DNA of 64,000 bases from Litsea cubeba (GCA_012931725.1 CM022951.1:75331905-75395904), one strand, 5' to 3'; positions 34,150 to 47,554 are shown, counted from the stretch's first letter. Numbers and translations: made by a program. Notes: generated by a model not told the origin, from the sequence alone.

Positions 34150-37100
34150 ATGAATCCGGTAAGAACTGAAAACCTTCTCTCTCTCTGCGTTAGAGTGTGT
34201 ACGTAGAACAATCGCCATCCGCTATTCGATTATAAATTAACCTTTCTTTCTATTTCTGATTCGAATTACTATACTGTTGCTGCTGCTGCTGCTGATGTTG
34301 TTTCATGTGTGTATTAATGATTGATAAGGAGCTAAATCTGATGGGCCCCAAAAGAAGGTAGGGGAGTCCCACGAAATTTTATTTTCCAGACTGAAACATG
34401 ATGGCTTCAATGGTGTTGGTGCCCCCAAACATCATTTTTAGCAAATCACATGTTCCCTGTCAAAAAATATTGTAAAAAGAGATCAGTTTCCAAGTATAGT
34501 ATTTGAGCACCTTTAGGCTAGAAATCTAAAATCTAGGTTCGAAGAGAAACAACCTGGATTTACTCCAGTATTTCCAACAAACTTCACTTCACAAGTGAAA
34601 TCAAAACAACACTTTTTGAATCAGCAACCAAACACGGGCTTAATGAGAACAAAATACTCTTGTCATTTAATTGTAATTCTAACAAGAATACTACAAATCT
34701 TTTCATGCCTTGCCATTGAGAAATGACTAGATGAAGAAGGCAGGATATACCGTAGATGGCTTCCCTGTATCCATCCATCTTTTTGGGGTTGGCCATCCAT
34801 ACGGAGGAACAACTTTTGTTTTAGTATTCTCTTTTTTTTTTTTTATGTGACTGGTTGTTTATTTGGTGTTGGGAATCAAGTAAAATCACATTTCTGCTGA
34901 ATTACATACAAACTTGGGTTTGGATTTAGAAATTGAATTGATATTCTCAAATCTAAAGTAGTGTTTGGAGCCTATTAGCTGCGAATTAACTAATTGCATG
35001 CTTGCTGTTGCTTATTAGAACGGGCATGCAACCATGGATGCGGACCACTCTAACAGGGAAGAATCAGCCACTCCTTTGATGGTAAGGAACAGTATATCAA
35101 ACTGTCCATTATGTTAATTGTTGCAGTGTTCTTTTTAAAATAAAGATTAACTTCGCTAAAACGCAAATTTATATAGTAATAGAATGTCTATCAAGTATAT
35201 CAAGGAGGTATACCATTGAAAAGGAGCAATTGTTGTCTTCGTTTTAATCTGTACTTTCATTGTTACTCTGCCCCTTGATTTCAAGAAAAAAAAAATCAAA
35301 TTTCTTCTGTATGGTCTACCTGCTTTCTTTAACAATGGAAGTTTCTATGCAGGTTCCCAATGGAAGTTTGTTGAATGAAGGGTTGATCCACCAGAATTTT
35401 ACGTCAGCCCCACCTCTCAATGGAGCTGCCTCTCATCTTACACAGACTTCTTCATATTTGAGTCGTTGCTTCTCCAGTTTTGTTGGTGGGCTTACTTTTC
35501 AGAGTTTATAAATTGCTTTTTGTCATGATGCTTTCGTAATTTGACTTGGATCCTTTGAAAGCTAGAGCGCCCACAGGGCACTCTAGGTATGCTGGGCTTG
35601 GAGGCCATGTCAAATTTTCATTTAGTGATGAGGTTGACCTTGCAGTTTCTGCTCTGGTAACCTGTGGCTCCACGATTCTGCTTCTCAAGCTTTAAGGCAG
35701 TTGTATTATTGAGCCTACTTTCTTAGTGTAACTAGGGCAATGAGAACAGTCATTCAATTTGAATTGTTAGAAACATATATTGTGGTATTAAATATAAATC
35801 TTGATCTGTTCCCAAAATGTCTCTAGTATCTTTTGCCTGCCTTGTGGTACTATTTTTGTATGGTTTACTTATTTTGTAATGGATTCATTCTCTTTATGAA
35901 AAAATAAAAATCCCTGGTTTCTGCTGAGGGTTTCTTTTATATTTAATGTCTTGTGCTTTTGGTGTTTGTGTATGAAAATTCCAATGTGTGAAATACAAAT
36001 ATCTTTCTATTGGATGGTTTGCTGTTGCAGAGGAACCGGTGGCCGAGGATGCTAGCATGGGACTGATGGAGTTAATGGGATTTCCATCAGGCCAAATAAA
36101 AGAACTCCTTTCTATTGAATGCTGGCCTTCATTAGGGACTACTTCCCCTTTCTTTGAATCTTATGCTGCAGAAAGCGTTGTTAGTGCTGAAGCAAGGAGG
36201 ATAACGCGTTCATCAAAAGATACTAATAGACTTGCTGGTTTAACTCAAAACATCAAAGGTGGAATTTCCATTTTCCAAAGGTAAGCACATTTGCAGTTCT
36301 AGTTTCTTCCAATGAATTTAAGGTCAAGCAAAATTATAAATTGTTGTGTACCTTGACTCACTTTAGGGAAGAGGTATGGAGTGGATGGTTTTGCTTCCAA
36401 AAAAAAAGTATGGAGTGGATGGTTGTGTTGGATATGCAGTTGACCATAAAAGAAAAAAAATGGTGCATTTAAATGTTTGACTTTCATCATCATCTAAGTC
36501 TGATCGGGTAGGCTAATGAGTTCACTTATTCTTACATCATCATCATCTTACCTGTGACCTCTAGAACTGGGGTCAGCTTAATGTGTTATAATCATCAGTT
36601 AAGTAAGATAAAAAAAAATATTTTTTATAATTTACAAGACTCTCTCTCTCTCTCTAGATCTCTGTGTGTGTGTGTGTGACACGCACACACGCATGCAAAA
36701 AACGAATGTGCAGATGAATGTGAGAAGAAAGCACAGAAGGTACGCGGGCTTCACAGTGTTGGTATCATCGTGGCCTAAAGCCAATTATTGACGGCCACCT
36801 TTATGAGTTTTTCTTTTCCACTAACCTTTTTGAGACGGTTATACTAACTCCACAACCTAACATGCCTGTCCTTACCACTCACCCAAGGATTAATTTATCT
36901 TTCCCTTTCCTCTAATTCCTTGAACTACTAACCCTTCAACATGTCATACAAGTGCTAATTCAAGACTTCAGTGCTCATACCCAAAACCTTCTCAAACAAC
37001 ATTATTTCAATACTTTTCTTGTTATTGAAGCTATCTGAAGGTTTCATTCTTTGATTTTTTTGTTTCCTATTATTGAAGCTATCTGTTGGTTTCGTCTAAT

Positions 37101-40100
37101 CCCCTCTCTCATTCTGTAGTCTATACTTAGTGCCTTCCAATACTATGCAATGATCTTCTTGTCCATCAATGCTTTAACCGTGTATTCATGTGACTCTTTT
37201 GGAGCTTAATGTTGAGAATTTATACTGGCCATTAGTTTTATACGTTGTTTGTCTAACTTTTAGTAGTGTAAGATTTCATTAATTCAATGTAAGAACTGTC
37301 ATTTGACATATTTTCTTTCAGCCTTATGTCTAGTGTTCGAAAGACCGTGCGCGGATCAGCAGAAGAAATAGGCTGGCTACAGAAAGCTTCAGGAATGCCT
37401 CCAGTTGTGGATGAAACTAAAAGGTTCACGGAATTGCTTGACAACATAAGGTACTTCTGCACCAACGTGCGAGTTTTGTTTGGTGTAAAAGAATAATTTC
37501 TGATTGGATCTGCCTAATTACATGCTTACAAAAACTTTTCTTTTAGAAATGGCGAACACAAGTTGCCTAATTCAATGGTCTACTTATTGGTTCCAGGTAA
37601 CAGTTGAGTTCTTTCATAGGTTGTGATAAAAAGAAAATCAATTTTATGTGAGATTTCTATAATTCTTAATCAAGGATATGCATTTAGTATTATTGGGCTT
37701 TGAGCTTGTACATGTGGGCTAATGATTCAGTGATCCAGACTGTGTGTTATGATGGGATTGGATGTCCTAGCCTTCCCATGCATGGCCTGCTGTTGTATTT
37801 CAGATTTAAGCATCTTTTAGAGACCTACTAAAGGCAAGGGATTCCAGATGTGCCTTTCTTGAGTCATGTGTATTCACAGGACCATCTTTCTGAATCACAA
37901 ACCATAGGATCCACATTGTCAAGGCCAAGGATATTATTTGTATCTCCAGATCAAGGATTAAAATCTCTCTTCGTATTAATACCATTAGCTTATAACTATT
38001 TATTGATTTTTGGTTTCGCAGGGCTTTTCAGCAACCGTGGCCATCTTTATTTTGTTAGCACTAAAACGTATTTCTCAAAAATGGGCCTGGCTTGCCATAT
38101 TGCTAAGATTCAGAGTGAGGTAGGTACTCTTTTCTCATCAGTCGCAGTTCTTTCTTCTTTTTTTTTGCCAACTGTTATACATATTTAGATAATGGTTTAT
38201 CAGGCTTCTGTTGAGAATAATGCCAGGCACATGAAAGAGTACATTGAGGAAATATATTGGGGCTCCAAGAAACGTGTCTTGCTCCTTGGACATAGCAAGG
38301 GAGCTGTTGATGCAGCTGCGGCATTATCAATGTACTGGCCTGATCTGAAAGATAAGGTTGCTGGGTTGGTATTAGCTCAGAGCCCATATGGTGGTAGCGT
38401 GATTACTTCTGATTTATTGCGCGAAGGACAGATTGGTGACTATGTTCAATGGCGAAAACTCATTGAGTTTCTGATGTGTAAAGTGATTAAGGTACTCTCT
38501 CTCTCACCGCCAGTACATAATATTACCACTGTGGGGGACAATATGTTATCCTCTGCTATTTTTGCTAATTAATCTCGTTATTAGCATGTCTTCAATTTTA
38601 TGAGACAACGTAAGATGATGATAATGTGAAAGTGGTTGTAAATTGCAATGGCTAGAGTTCTGCTTACAAAGTATTTTTAGTACCCTTTCCTAGAAAAGAG
38701 GAAAAATGCATCAGGTATTCATTTTTATGACCTGGTACTTCGCAAGGGCAATTTGTTGGCCTTGTTTCCAACGCCAGTGTGGTACAAAAATACTTAAATA
38801 AATAAATCCATTGAGATAAAAATCACAGTAAACTTTATTCAAATCAACTTGCCAATTTATACAAGAGAAGAGAATAACAATAAAAGATAATTTGAGACTC
38901 GAACCCTAAGTTCTATCCTTAAAATCTCTAATACCTGATCTCACCTCTTATAGAGAAACGATCCTAATTTTATTTTATTTTTTATCGGTAACTGAAACTT
39001 TCATAAAGAGAATGAGAGAATACAAAAAGACAAACAACAATGAGGCAAGAACACAAGAAAAGAAAGAGAAAAAAAAATTAAACTAAAGGGTACAAGAGCA
39101 ATGTACCCCTCCCAACCCCAATTACATAATAAAACCCTCCCAAGGATAGCTTCTCTCCATCCCTTGTTTGGCTAAAGCATCAGCCATATTGTTGGTTGTT
39201 CTAAGCTTGTGACGGAAGACAACATTAATGGTAGTAGTGAAATATCGAATTTCGTTAAAGAGGAATTGAAATTTTCAAGGAAAAGTCCTCCTATTAGACA
39301 CCCAAGCAATCACATTAGATGAATCACTCTCCACCATAAGATCACCTTGGAAGCGTCTTGAAAAGCATCGGAGGGCTTTCAAAATAGCCAAAACCTCCAC
39401 TTCATTAAAATCACAAACACCCACATGCTTTGAAAACATAAACAAGACCTCCCCTTTGCTATTCCGAAGAACACCTCCAATTCCCGCCAACCCCGGTTTA
39501 CCTCTCGCAGTACCATCCATATTAAACTTCAACACACCAGGAGAGGGTGAAGACCAAAGAAAAACTCTCCTCACTTTACTCAATCTGCAACCCATGCACG
39601 CTTCCCAATTTAGAAGGATATCATTAAGACTAAAATTGGAGCACTCTTTTCTGATCAAAGCCCACTTAGCAATCCTCATAGTTATTCTATCGATCAACAC
39701 CGGAAGGAAAGAAAAATCACCCTTAAAAATCCTATCATTCATTTCCCTCCAAATGGACCATAAGAAAACAAAGGGTATCATCCTCCAAAGAGTACGACCA
39801 CTACCAAGAAAATGTCCTCCCATCCATGCCTACGCTGCCTCTGCAATCTTCTCCGGGCAACACCAAGCAACGCCGCACCTATCAATGAAGTAACCCCAAA
39901 CACCTGCTGCTATCTCACAGTGAAGAAAAAAGGTGGTTAACTGACTCCTCCTTCTTTTGACACATCACGCAGAGATCTGAGATACTAGACGACATTAGCC
40001 CTCTTCTTCTCAAGTTATCTGCTGTAGAAACCTCTCCTGAGATTGCTAACCAACAAAAGACTTCCACCCGGGGAGAAACCAATCCTAAGTAAGTTTGAGG

Positions 40101-43100
40101 AAAAGAGGTAGTAGAGGATAGGTTCCCCTCCAATGCCAAATAAAAAGCCCTCACAGAGAACTCCCCGGATATGGAAGGCTTCTAAATTCGAAAATCCTTA
40201 AGAGTTCCTGCACAAGAATACGTTAGAAAGAAGAGTCAACAACTCCCCATACTGCACTTCTTCAAAAGAACGATGACTTCTCCCGAAAGACACACCCCCA
40301 CAAAGTATAGCCCTCTCCCTCCCCATAGCAATCACTAACATTAGCCTCCTTGTTGGAAACCACTCTAAAGACTCTGGGGAATAACTCACACAAGAGACCC
40401 ACCCCCACCCAGTCATCCAACCAAAATCTAACAAACCTCCCTTCCCCCACAACAAAACTGACACCTTTGGACAACACTTCCCCGTTAACAGAAGAAGAAT
40501 CTCCAACCGAAGCAATAGAACCCCACAATGTTGACTTACGGTACCTCGGACCGGGAATAGGCCACCACCCCAATTGGTCCTTACCATACTTATCAGTAAT
40601 GACTCTCCTCCAAAGAGCCTCCCCCTCATCCCCAAATCTCCACCACCACTTAGCCAATAAAGTCATATTCTTGATCTCTAGACTAGCAAGACCCAGCGCC
40701 CCCCCCCCCCCCCCCAAACTACATTTTGGCTTAATCACCTCACTCCACTTGACTAAATGTAATTTCTTATTATCACCTGGATCCTTCCATAAAAATCTCC
40801 TCCGAATGCGATCCAACCTATTCACCACTTCCTTCGGCATTTTGAAAAGTGACATAAAATAGATGGGGATGTTAGATAAGCATGCTCTGATCAACGTGAT
40901 TCTACCTCCAAGGGATAGGTGATGTTTCTTCCAAGATGACAACTTCTTTTCCAACTTTATCAATAACCGGATCCCATAATGATCTTGAATTCTGCTTCGT
41001 CCCAATAGGAAGACCAAGCTACATGAAAGGGAGACTTCCTGATTTACATCGGATCATGGCTGCCAATGACTGAGTAATCTCTTGGGAACACCCAATCCCA
41101 ACCGGCTTACTCTTGGAAATATTAACCTTAAGACCAGAGACCATCTGAAAGCACCTTAAAATTCTTTCTAGAGCCATAACTTCTTCCCTCCTAGTTGAGC
41201 TAAATAGAATACTGTCATCCGCATACTGTAAGTGAGAAATTGCCTATCTATTTCTGCTAGCTTTGAAACCCTCAATCAGTCCTATTACTTTTGCTTTCGT
41301 CAAAAGCGCACCCAAGGCCTCCACCACAATTGTAAAAAGAAAAGGGGAAAGGGGATCACATTGGCGAATACCTCTCGAGGCTTTAAACAACCTTGAAGGA
41401 GAGCCATTGACTAAAAACGAGAAAGAAGTAGTAGAAATGCACTCCCTCATCCACCCTCCCCAAGTTTCTCCAAAACCAAATCTGAAAAGCTTGTAATCAA
41501 TAAAACTCCACTCCACATGGTCGTAAGCTTTCTCCAAATCAATTTTGAAAATAACACCCTCTGCTTTAGACCACTTTCTTGAATCAATGAGCTCATTAGC
41601 AACCAACACACCATCAAAGATCCTCTTTGCCACGAAAGCCCTTTGAGTAGGACTGATGATGAGCGGGAGAACCGTCTTAAGCCGATTAGCCAAGATCTTT
41701 GCCAATAATTTATAAAGACAGCCCACAAGACTAATAGGCTTATATAATCATGTAACTCCACTGGATTAGGCACTTTAGGAATAAGAGTTACAAAAGTTGA
41801 ATTCATCTCCCTATTAATTCTACCCTTCCTATGAAACTCAGAGAGCATATCTCTAACATCCTCCTTGAGGAACTCCCAACCAGCTTTAATGAAGGAAAAA
41901 TTGAAACCGTCCGGACCCGGGGCTTTATCTCCATCGCACTCCTTTAATGCTTTAGACACATCCTCTTCCTCAAACTCTCTTTCCAACTAATTTTTAACCT
42001 CCAAAGGGATTATTGGAAAAGAAACACCATCAAGTTTAGGCCTATTGAGATTCTCACCCTTGTAAAGGTCTTCGAAGAAGTGGGCAACCTCATCCTTAAT
42101 CTCAGGAGGACTATCAAGAACTCTACCATCTCTTCGCACCTTCCCAATGAAATTCACTCTACTTCTCATAGTAGCCATTCGATGAAAGAAACTAGTGTTT
42201 CTATCACCCTCCTTTAGCCAAGTGATCCTGGATTTTTGCCTCCAAGATATTTCCTCCAACCGATTTAAGCTCCAAATCCTCTTGACAGCTCTCTGTTTAG
42301 CAACAACTTCCTCTGGACTCAACTCCCGATTCTCCCCAACTTTATCAAGATCTTCCACCACTCTAGAGAAAGCTTCTTTAGAATCTTCAATGCGACCAAA
42401 GACCTCTTTGTTCCAACCTTTGATATAATGCTCGAGGGCACATAGCTTCTTGCAAACCCTATAGCCAGCGAAACCTCTAACTACCACTTGACTCCACCAA
42501 AAACGAGCTAAAACCGTGAAGTCTTTATTTTCTAACCAGCAGTTCTCGAACCGGAACGACTTAGGCCCCCAATCAACATAATTAGAGCTCAATTTGTGAT
42601 AGGGCAGTGATCTGAAATTAATCTTGGGAGTGCTTCCTGAATAACCCCAGTAAAATGCTCATCCCACTCCTTAGATAATAAAAATCTGTCAATCCTGCTC
42701 ATAGCCTCCTGCTCTCTGTTATTAGACTATGTATACCTTCTACCGTGAAGAGGAAGATCAATCAACTCATTATCATTGATGAATTCAGAGAATAACCGCA
42801 TAGAGTGAGAAATGGATGACCCCCCTTTCTTCTCATAAGGATATCTAACCATAATAAAATCACCCCCAAACACCCAAGGGACATGCCAAAGATATTTGAT
42901 GTTAGATAGTACCTCCAAAAACTCACTTCCATCTGACTGAATGTTTGGCCCATAAACATTAGCAATAGCCCAAACAAACCCATCACCAACTCCATGGAGT
43001 TTGATAGCCAGAACCCTCTCTGCCAAGAAAACATCTTCCACTATTAACACATCCTCATTCCATATAGAAATCAGGCCAACTGAAGCCCCAGTTGAAGGAA

Positions 43101-46100
43101 CCCAATTCCAAGCACAATTACAACTGCCCCACACTTCCCGAATAATACTATTAATATCAGAAGCCACTTTAGTCTCCTGCAAAATCAAACAATCTATTTT
43201 GTGTTTTTGACTAGCTTTCTAATGGCCAACCTTTCTTGGGCCTACCAAGCCCTAAAGCACCTAAAGAATAAAAAAGATCAATGTCAAGAAACAATTGACT
43301 TACCCCCCTCCTCAAGCACCTCCACTTCAGTGAGCTTCTGCATTAACTTGGGCTTCATCATTAATAGAGACCCCCAAACTTTTGCCCATTTTATTAGCCT
43401 GATTCGCTTCCTCCTCAGCCGAAGCAAAAATATCCTTATCACTATGAGAAGTATGCACAGATCCCTCATTATCTTTCTGCGGCTTGTCATCATCAATTTC
43501 CCCATTGGAAATTGCTAAGATGGACTTCTTCCACCTTCTCCTATCCACTCCCTTGTTCTTCGATCTAGCAACACGCATAAAACGAATATGCTTAATTAAT
43601 ATGATGCTCAAGGCAACCCCTGATGGAATAGAACTATCAGAGTTCTGCATTTGAGGAGGGACCCCACCAGAATGAGAGCCCACCACAACAGCTCCATGAG
43701 AGTGGGGGCCATGGATGTTCATAGAATAAAAGGTTTCAACAGGCCTAGCCACCTGGGTTGAACCTGAACCAATCTTTGAAGACCCAACAGAGGGAGCCCC
43801 ACCCACTACCTCCTTATTATGAATCCAGATCCCTTGTTTGGACCAAACAAGGAAACCATATTTGGTCCAATTAGGGGGTGCCACATGGAGAGAGGAGACT
43901 TTTTTTGAGGAGCTAGGATTTTTTTTTAGAGATGGGATGTGACATCTCTCTCTATGTGGCACCCCCTGATTGGTCCAAACAGGGGATCCATTTCCCCTTA
44001 TTACACATCCGAACTGAGGTCTCAGAAATATGCCTAGGTGACTTTTGTAAGCCCCCTCCAGACCCATCATTTTCTCTGAGACCTTCCATCGTCCAAAAGT
44101 TCCAAAGCTCCATCGACCGCTACGTCGAGATCAGAAAAGAGACCATCTGACACAGGGTTTTCCCCCAAATAGCAACTGAGTGTAGCAGAACATCTAACCT
44201 CCTTCTTATTTGGTTCCTCTAAGAGGAAAAAATTTGAAACAGCAACGTCCTCTCCCGGGTGTAAAGCTGTTGCACACTACTGAACCCTGCCCAGGCTGCT
44301 TTGAGGAGACGTCCTCCAATTGCGCAATGCCACGTTGAAGGATTGGTAGAGATCGTGCCCGGCCACCTCGCCTAACACACCCGTTTGAATAATCCCATTT
44401 CGACCATCTTCCCCGTCGAAGAGTTTATCGTTTCCGGCATCCGAGGTTGAGTTTGTTGCCTCAATAACTTGTTTTCCTTTGATCTTTAATGTGTGTTGCC
44501 TCGTCCCTATCTGCCCTTCCCCAAGAACCCTTGAATACCCCCACTTCGTTCATATTTAGAGAACCCTGCATCCCCAACTCCTCCCTCACCACCACCCTGA
44601 ACAGACGATCAAAGACCTTGATGTTCAACTCCTTATTAATGAAAGAGAAATCTTCAGTTTTGATACAAATCCTCCCAACTTTCAAAATTACAGATATATC
44701 TAATGTCCCTTTAGCAATTTCCACAACCTCCCCAAGCTTCCTACCAATAGCCTCAAAGATCTCCACACTCCACCTATGAAGGGGAACGCCAAAACACTAC
44801 AACCACACTTTTCTCACTAAGACAGAGGATTTAGGGACCCATTTCTCTAGAGACAGAAAGATCTGATTACACTCCAGGCTGGGATCTTCCAGTAATACTC
44901 TAGACTCTTCTAGGTCTGGAAAAGAAACCAACACTTCTCTACCACCCAAAGATGAAACCTTCACACCCCTGAAACCACCTCCCTCAAATAAGCTTTTAAT
45001 TGATGAAATAACTTCTCACTTTTCACCGTACCCACCAAACTATTGGACAACCACGGAGAGTTATTGGACACAACCCCTTTGGGAACACAGAGAAATTGTT
45101 GCTCTAACAGATGAGTACCTTTCACCACTTCAAGAAAGCTTCTAGTTTGCTGTCCAGTAGCTTGTTGTCCACTTCCAAGAGCAGGAGCATTAGAATACAC
45201 AGGAACCTTACCTTCCTTGTGCACCTGCACCCTTTTAAAGTCGATTGAAATACCTGAGATTCTCTTGTTTTCATTCCCCCAAACTCCTTCCCGCCTGCTC
45301 CGCTGAGACCAGCCAAACTTTGCCACATTGACTCCCAACTTTCCACCTGCAAACCATTCATCAGATTAACAGCTCTAATAGCTGTCTCCATACTGCCAAA
45401 ACGCACAAATCAAAAACAAAAACCCCTTCCTCTCCTGCTGGAGGTAGGTATGAAAACATCAACCACCCTCCCCGCCGAAGAGAAGGCTAGCCTCAATTGA
45501 TCAGCTACAGTGAGTTCCGGTAAACTGCTGACGAACACTGAGACCAGATTCTCCCACCTGAAACTCCTTTTGCTTCTCCTGAATTTGCTGCTGACAGTCG
45601 TCCACTCTCCTCCACAGTCGTCCATTACCATTGGCTCCTCCACTTCCAGATTTACATTGTTATTACTAAAGAAGAATAGAAAACAAAGAAAGGAGACAAA
45701 GGTTGAAAAAGAGGTATGGGCTTCACTATTCACCTCTAACAACCATTTGCTGTCTCTAACAGTGCAGCCACATAAAGAATGTCCCGCTTAACCATTTCAT
45801 GGGTTGATGCTCGTTAGATGCTCAATTCGATGGCAGAAGTAGGAAAATGGACAATTTCTTTGTTATGGTTTGCAAACAATGTGGTGTCTCAGTGGTACTC
45901 AAACAGATAAGAAAGCAAGTTAGTAATTTTGGGAGAAAGTTTTGGGTTGAGAACTAGCATATCATAGAGGAAATTGGGGTGCAAATTTAGCGGATTTGAA
46001 TGTATGGAAGTTGGTAGAAAATGAAAGTAACTGTGTCATAGTGTAATAGATTTGGTTATTTGGGAGCAACTATTGAGCAAAACATAAAGTTTGAGCTAGT

Positions 46101-47250
46101 AGATGTAGCAAATAGAATCTTAGTCGGGTGGGTGAAGTGAAGACCAGGAAGTTAATTGTCATGCACTTTTTGAACGCTACTTTGATCAAAAGGCATTTTG
46201 ACAAGATAGAAACGGCCATGCTGTATGGAGCTGAATGATAAACAACAGAGAAGCAAGAAGCCAAAGAACACATGAAGTGGAGATGTACATGTTAAGAGGG
46301 ATATGTGGAATTAGAAAAATGATGCGTGCGTGCTCCTGCCTGTGTGTTACTCTCACAACCAATGATGTATTTGTTTTCTTCATATCCTATTTGTTGGCAG
46401 CTGATTTTAGTAGTAGGATTTTCCAGTTCTTAGATATCTTTGAGCCACCCTCCAGCCATGTTAGGGCCTGTAATCTGTGATTGGATATGAGCTCTGGAAT
46501 AAACAAACTCACATCACAGCAATGATTTACGTTTGCTGCAGGGCTTACAATTCCTTATTTGCATAATAATATAATCATTTTAAATTTTAATCAATACATA
46601 CCGGAGCATTAGCATCTAAGAGTTGATAAAGTTACAAATATCAAGGACTTTTAATTCTCTCTTCAATCTCTGTTGATTGCCTTTGTTTCTCTGTATTCTC
46701 TGTTTGTCTGTACAAAAATCAATAGATGTTCATCTATCTTAATTAATATTTTACCCTTGTGTGGCAGGGTGATATGGAGTCCATCGAGGACTTGACATAC
46801 GAGCGAAGGAAGGAATTTCTGAGTAAATACCCGATGCCAAGTGAATTGCCTGTAGTTTCATTCCACACACAGGCGCGCATTAGTCCTTCACGGTGGTCTC
46901 ATGTTGCGCATGCTGAGCTCCCAGTGCTTCCATCCCTTGCTGCTCTGATGCAACCCACTAAAGTTCCAGTAGTCATGCCTTTTGGTGCGGTGATGTCTGC
47001 ATGTGCACGTCTACTAGAGACCAGATACCACGAGAAGAACGACGGGCTAGTCACAAGGAGGGATGCAGAGGTTCCTGGGTCTGTCGTAGTCCGGCCAGAT
47101 CGTAAAATAGACCATATGTGGATGGCTTATACGACCTTGAATGATGACCCTAGTGAAGCTGATGCTTCTCAGGTATGTGAGGCTCTTCTTACACTGCTTG
47201 TGGAAGTTGGACAGAATTGGAAACATGAAAGCACCATGAAAGATGAGTAG
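34150..47250 (+). CDS. alpha/beta-hydrolase-fold protein (lipase-like), 9 exons
   Basis: Exons are 34150-34158, 35019-35081, 35353-35485, 36031-36280, 37322-37450, 37547-37596, 38022-38119, 38204-38491 and 46768-47250. All introns are GT-AG and the phases agree, giving 500 aa. Residues 1-90 are Ser/Asn-rich and poorly conserved-looking. The hydrolase core starts near 205 (VYLLVPGLFSNRGHLYFV, oxyanion-loop region). GHSKG (273-277) carries the presumed nucleophile S275. Candidate acid and base are D432 (NDGLVT) and H456 (IDHMW). GLVLAQSPYGGS follows the elbow. It is probably a lipase or esterase; substrate and compartment are not evident. Exon 1 codes only MNP. Intron 8 is 8,276 bp and holds an antisense LINE. 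A possible extra exon in intron 3 would break the frame. Confidence 0.88.
36640..36678. repeat. (TC)n and (TG)n microsatellite in hydrolase intron 4
   Basis: TC units up to 36656, a short AGATC break, then TG units at 36662-36678, followed by an ACGCACACAC stretch. Confidence 0.85.
39275..43270 (-). pseudogene. LINE ORF2 (endonuclease, reverse transcriptase, RNase H), broken
   Basis: In 5' to 3' order: an eroded endonuclease start near 43190-43260, then LILQETKVAS-type text, VYGPN and WVFGGDFIMV (43188-42727). A linker/RT entrance follows (42592-41987: SRITWLKEGDRNTSFFHRMA), then the RT palm (41986-41244: KAPGPDGFNFSFIKAGWEF, RGIRQCDPLSPFLF). The YADD box is at 41214-41225, outside the long frames, and the RT thumb and tail run 41017-40262. 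The zf-RVT region is 40154-39915. RNase H is 39823-39275 (LKFNMDGTARGKPGLAGIGG, VESDSSNVIAWVS). At least six frame changes or stops separate these pieces, so no active enzyme can be made. Confidence 0.85.
40699..40715. repeat. C17 homopolymer inside the LINE
   Basis: A run of 17 C on the plus strand (poly-G in LINE sense) in the RT tail region, a rare homopolymer in plant DNA. It may be a slippage product or a sequencing/assembly artefact. Confidence 0.9.
43290..45742 (-). pseudogene. LINE ORF1 (RRM-type nucleic-acid binding protein), broken
   Basis: At 45650-45330 the minus strand encodes an RRM-like fold: VSVFVSSLPELTVADQLRLA, then VVDVFIPTSSRRGRGFCF, and after a stop VRFGSMETAIRAVNLMNGL. 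This is the form seen at the start of many plant L1 ORF1 proteins. At 44766-44461 an ISVILKVGRICIKTEDFSFI segment fits the following DUF4283-like part. The last open piece is 44070-43327. Stops and shifts split the ORF into at least four parts. A fold-back insertion lies at 43828-43988. Confidence 0.7.
43828..43988. repeat. fold-back repeat nested in LINE ORF1
   Basis: The left arm starts GATCCCTTGTTTGGACCAA, and the reverse complement of the right arm starts GATCCCCTGTTTGGACCAA. Both arms also carry AGGGGGTGCCACAT followed by GAGAGAG. The centre is a T-rich stretch (43900-43930). Probably a small MITE that inserted into the LINE without closing the local frame. Confidence 0.65.
45940..46335 (+). 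mobile_element. degenerate RTE-type LINE reverse transcriptase tail
   Basis: Plus-strand reading with several stops gives FGYLGATIEQN (46050s), ANRILVGWVK (46110s), AMLYGAE (46216-46236) and EVEMYMLRGICGIRKMMR (46275-46330). These match the known plant RTE text order 'FRYLGS...RI..GW.KW...AMLYG.E.W...EM.MLRWMCG'. It is a truncated, dead copy next to the 5' end of the L1-like LINE, in the same hydrolase intron but on the opposite strand. Confidence 0.65.
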
Positions 47251-47554
47251 CGTGGTAGCGAGAGCTTCTTATATTCAGCTGTGTGCGCGCTTATTATGAA
47301 CTTCTCTGTATTTCAATATTTGTTGCTTTTTGCTTGTTTTTTGTTTTTGTTCTTAGTGATCAGTTTAAAGAGATTTTTAAAAATCTATAATGAAAAATGG
47401 AGACTTAGTCCTTGGTAGTATGGGCACATGGTTGATCTGATTAAAGAGTACAGTTGTGTGTTATTGGAGGATTCTGCAATAGAGATTGTTTTAATTTTTC
47501 ATGATAATCACTGTTTAGTTGTTTGGTGTGAAGAATTTTCCTTGTGGAAAAGGA

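Larger units (their letters stand above)
38968..45790 (-). mobile_element. L1-like LINE retrotransposon, near full length but dead
   Basis: The whole plan of a plant L1-type element can be read on the minus strand: ORF1 with an RRM fold (45742 downwards), ORF2 with endonuclease, reverse transcriptase, zf-RVT and RNase H, and a 3' end at 38968-38990 with an A-rich tail (TTTTATTTTATTTTTT on the plus strand). It sits in intron 8 of the hydrolase gene, antisense to it. Many stops and frame shifts cut both ORFs. The 5' border is uncertain to about 50 bases and no target-site duplication was found. Confidence 0.85.
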
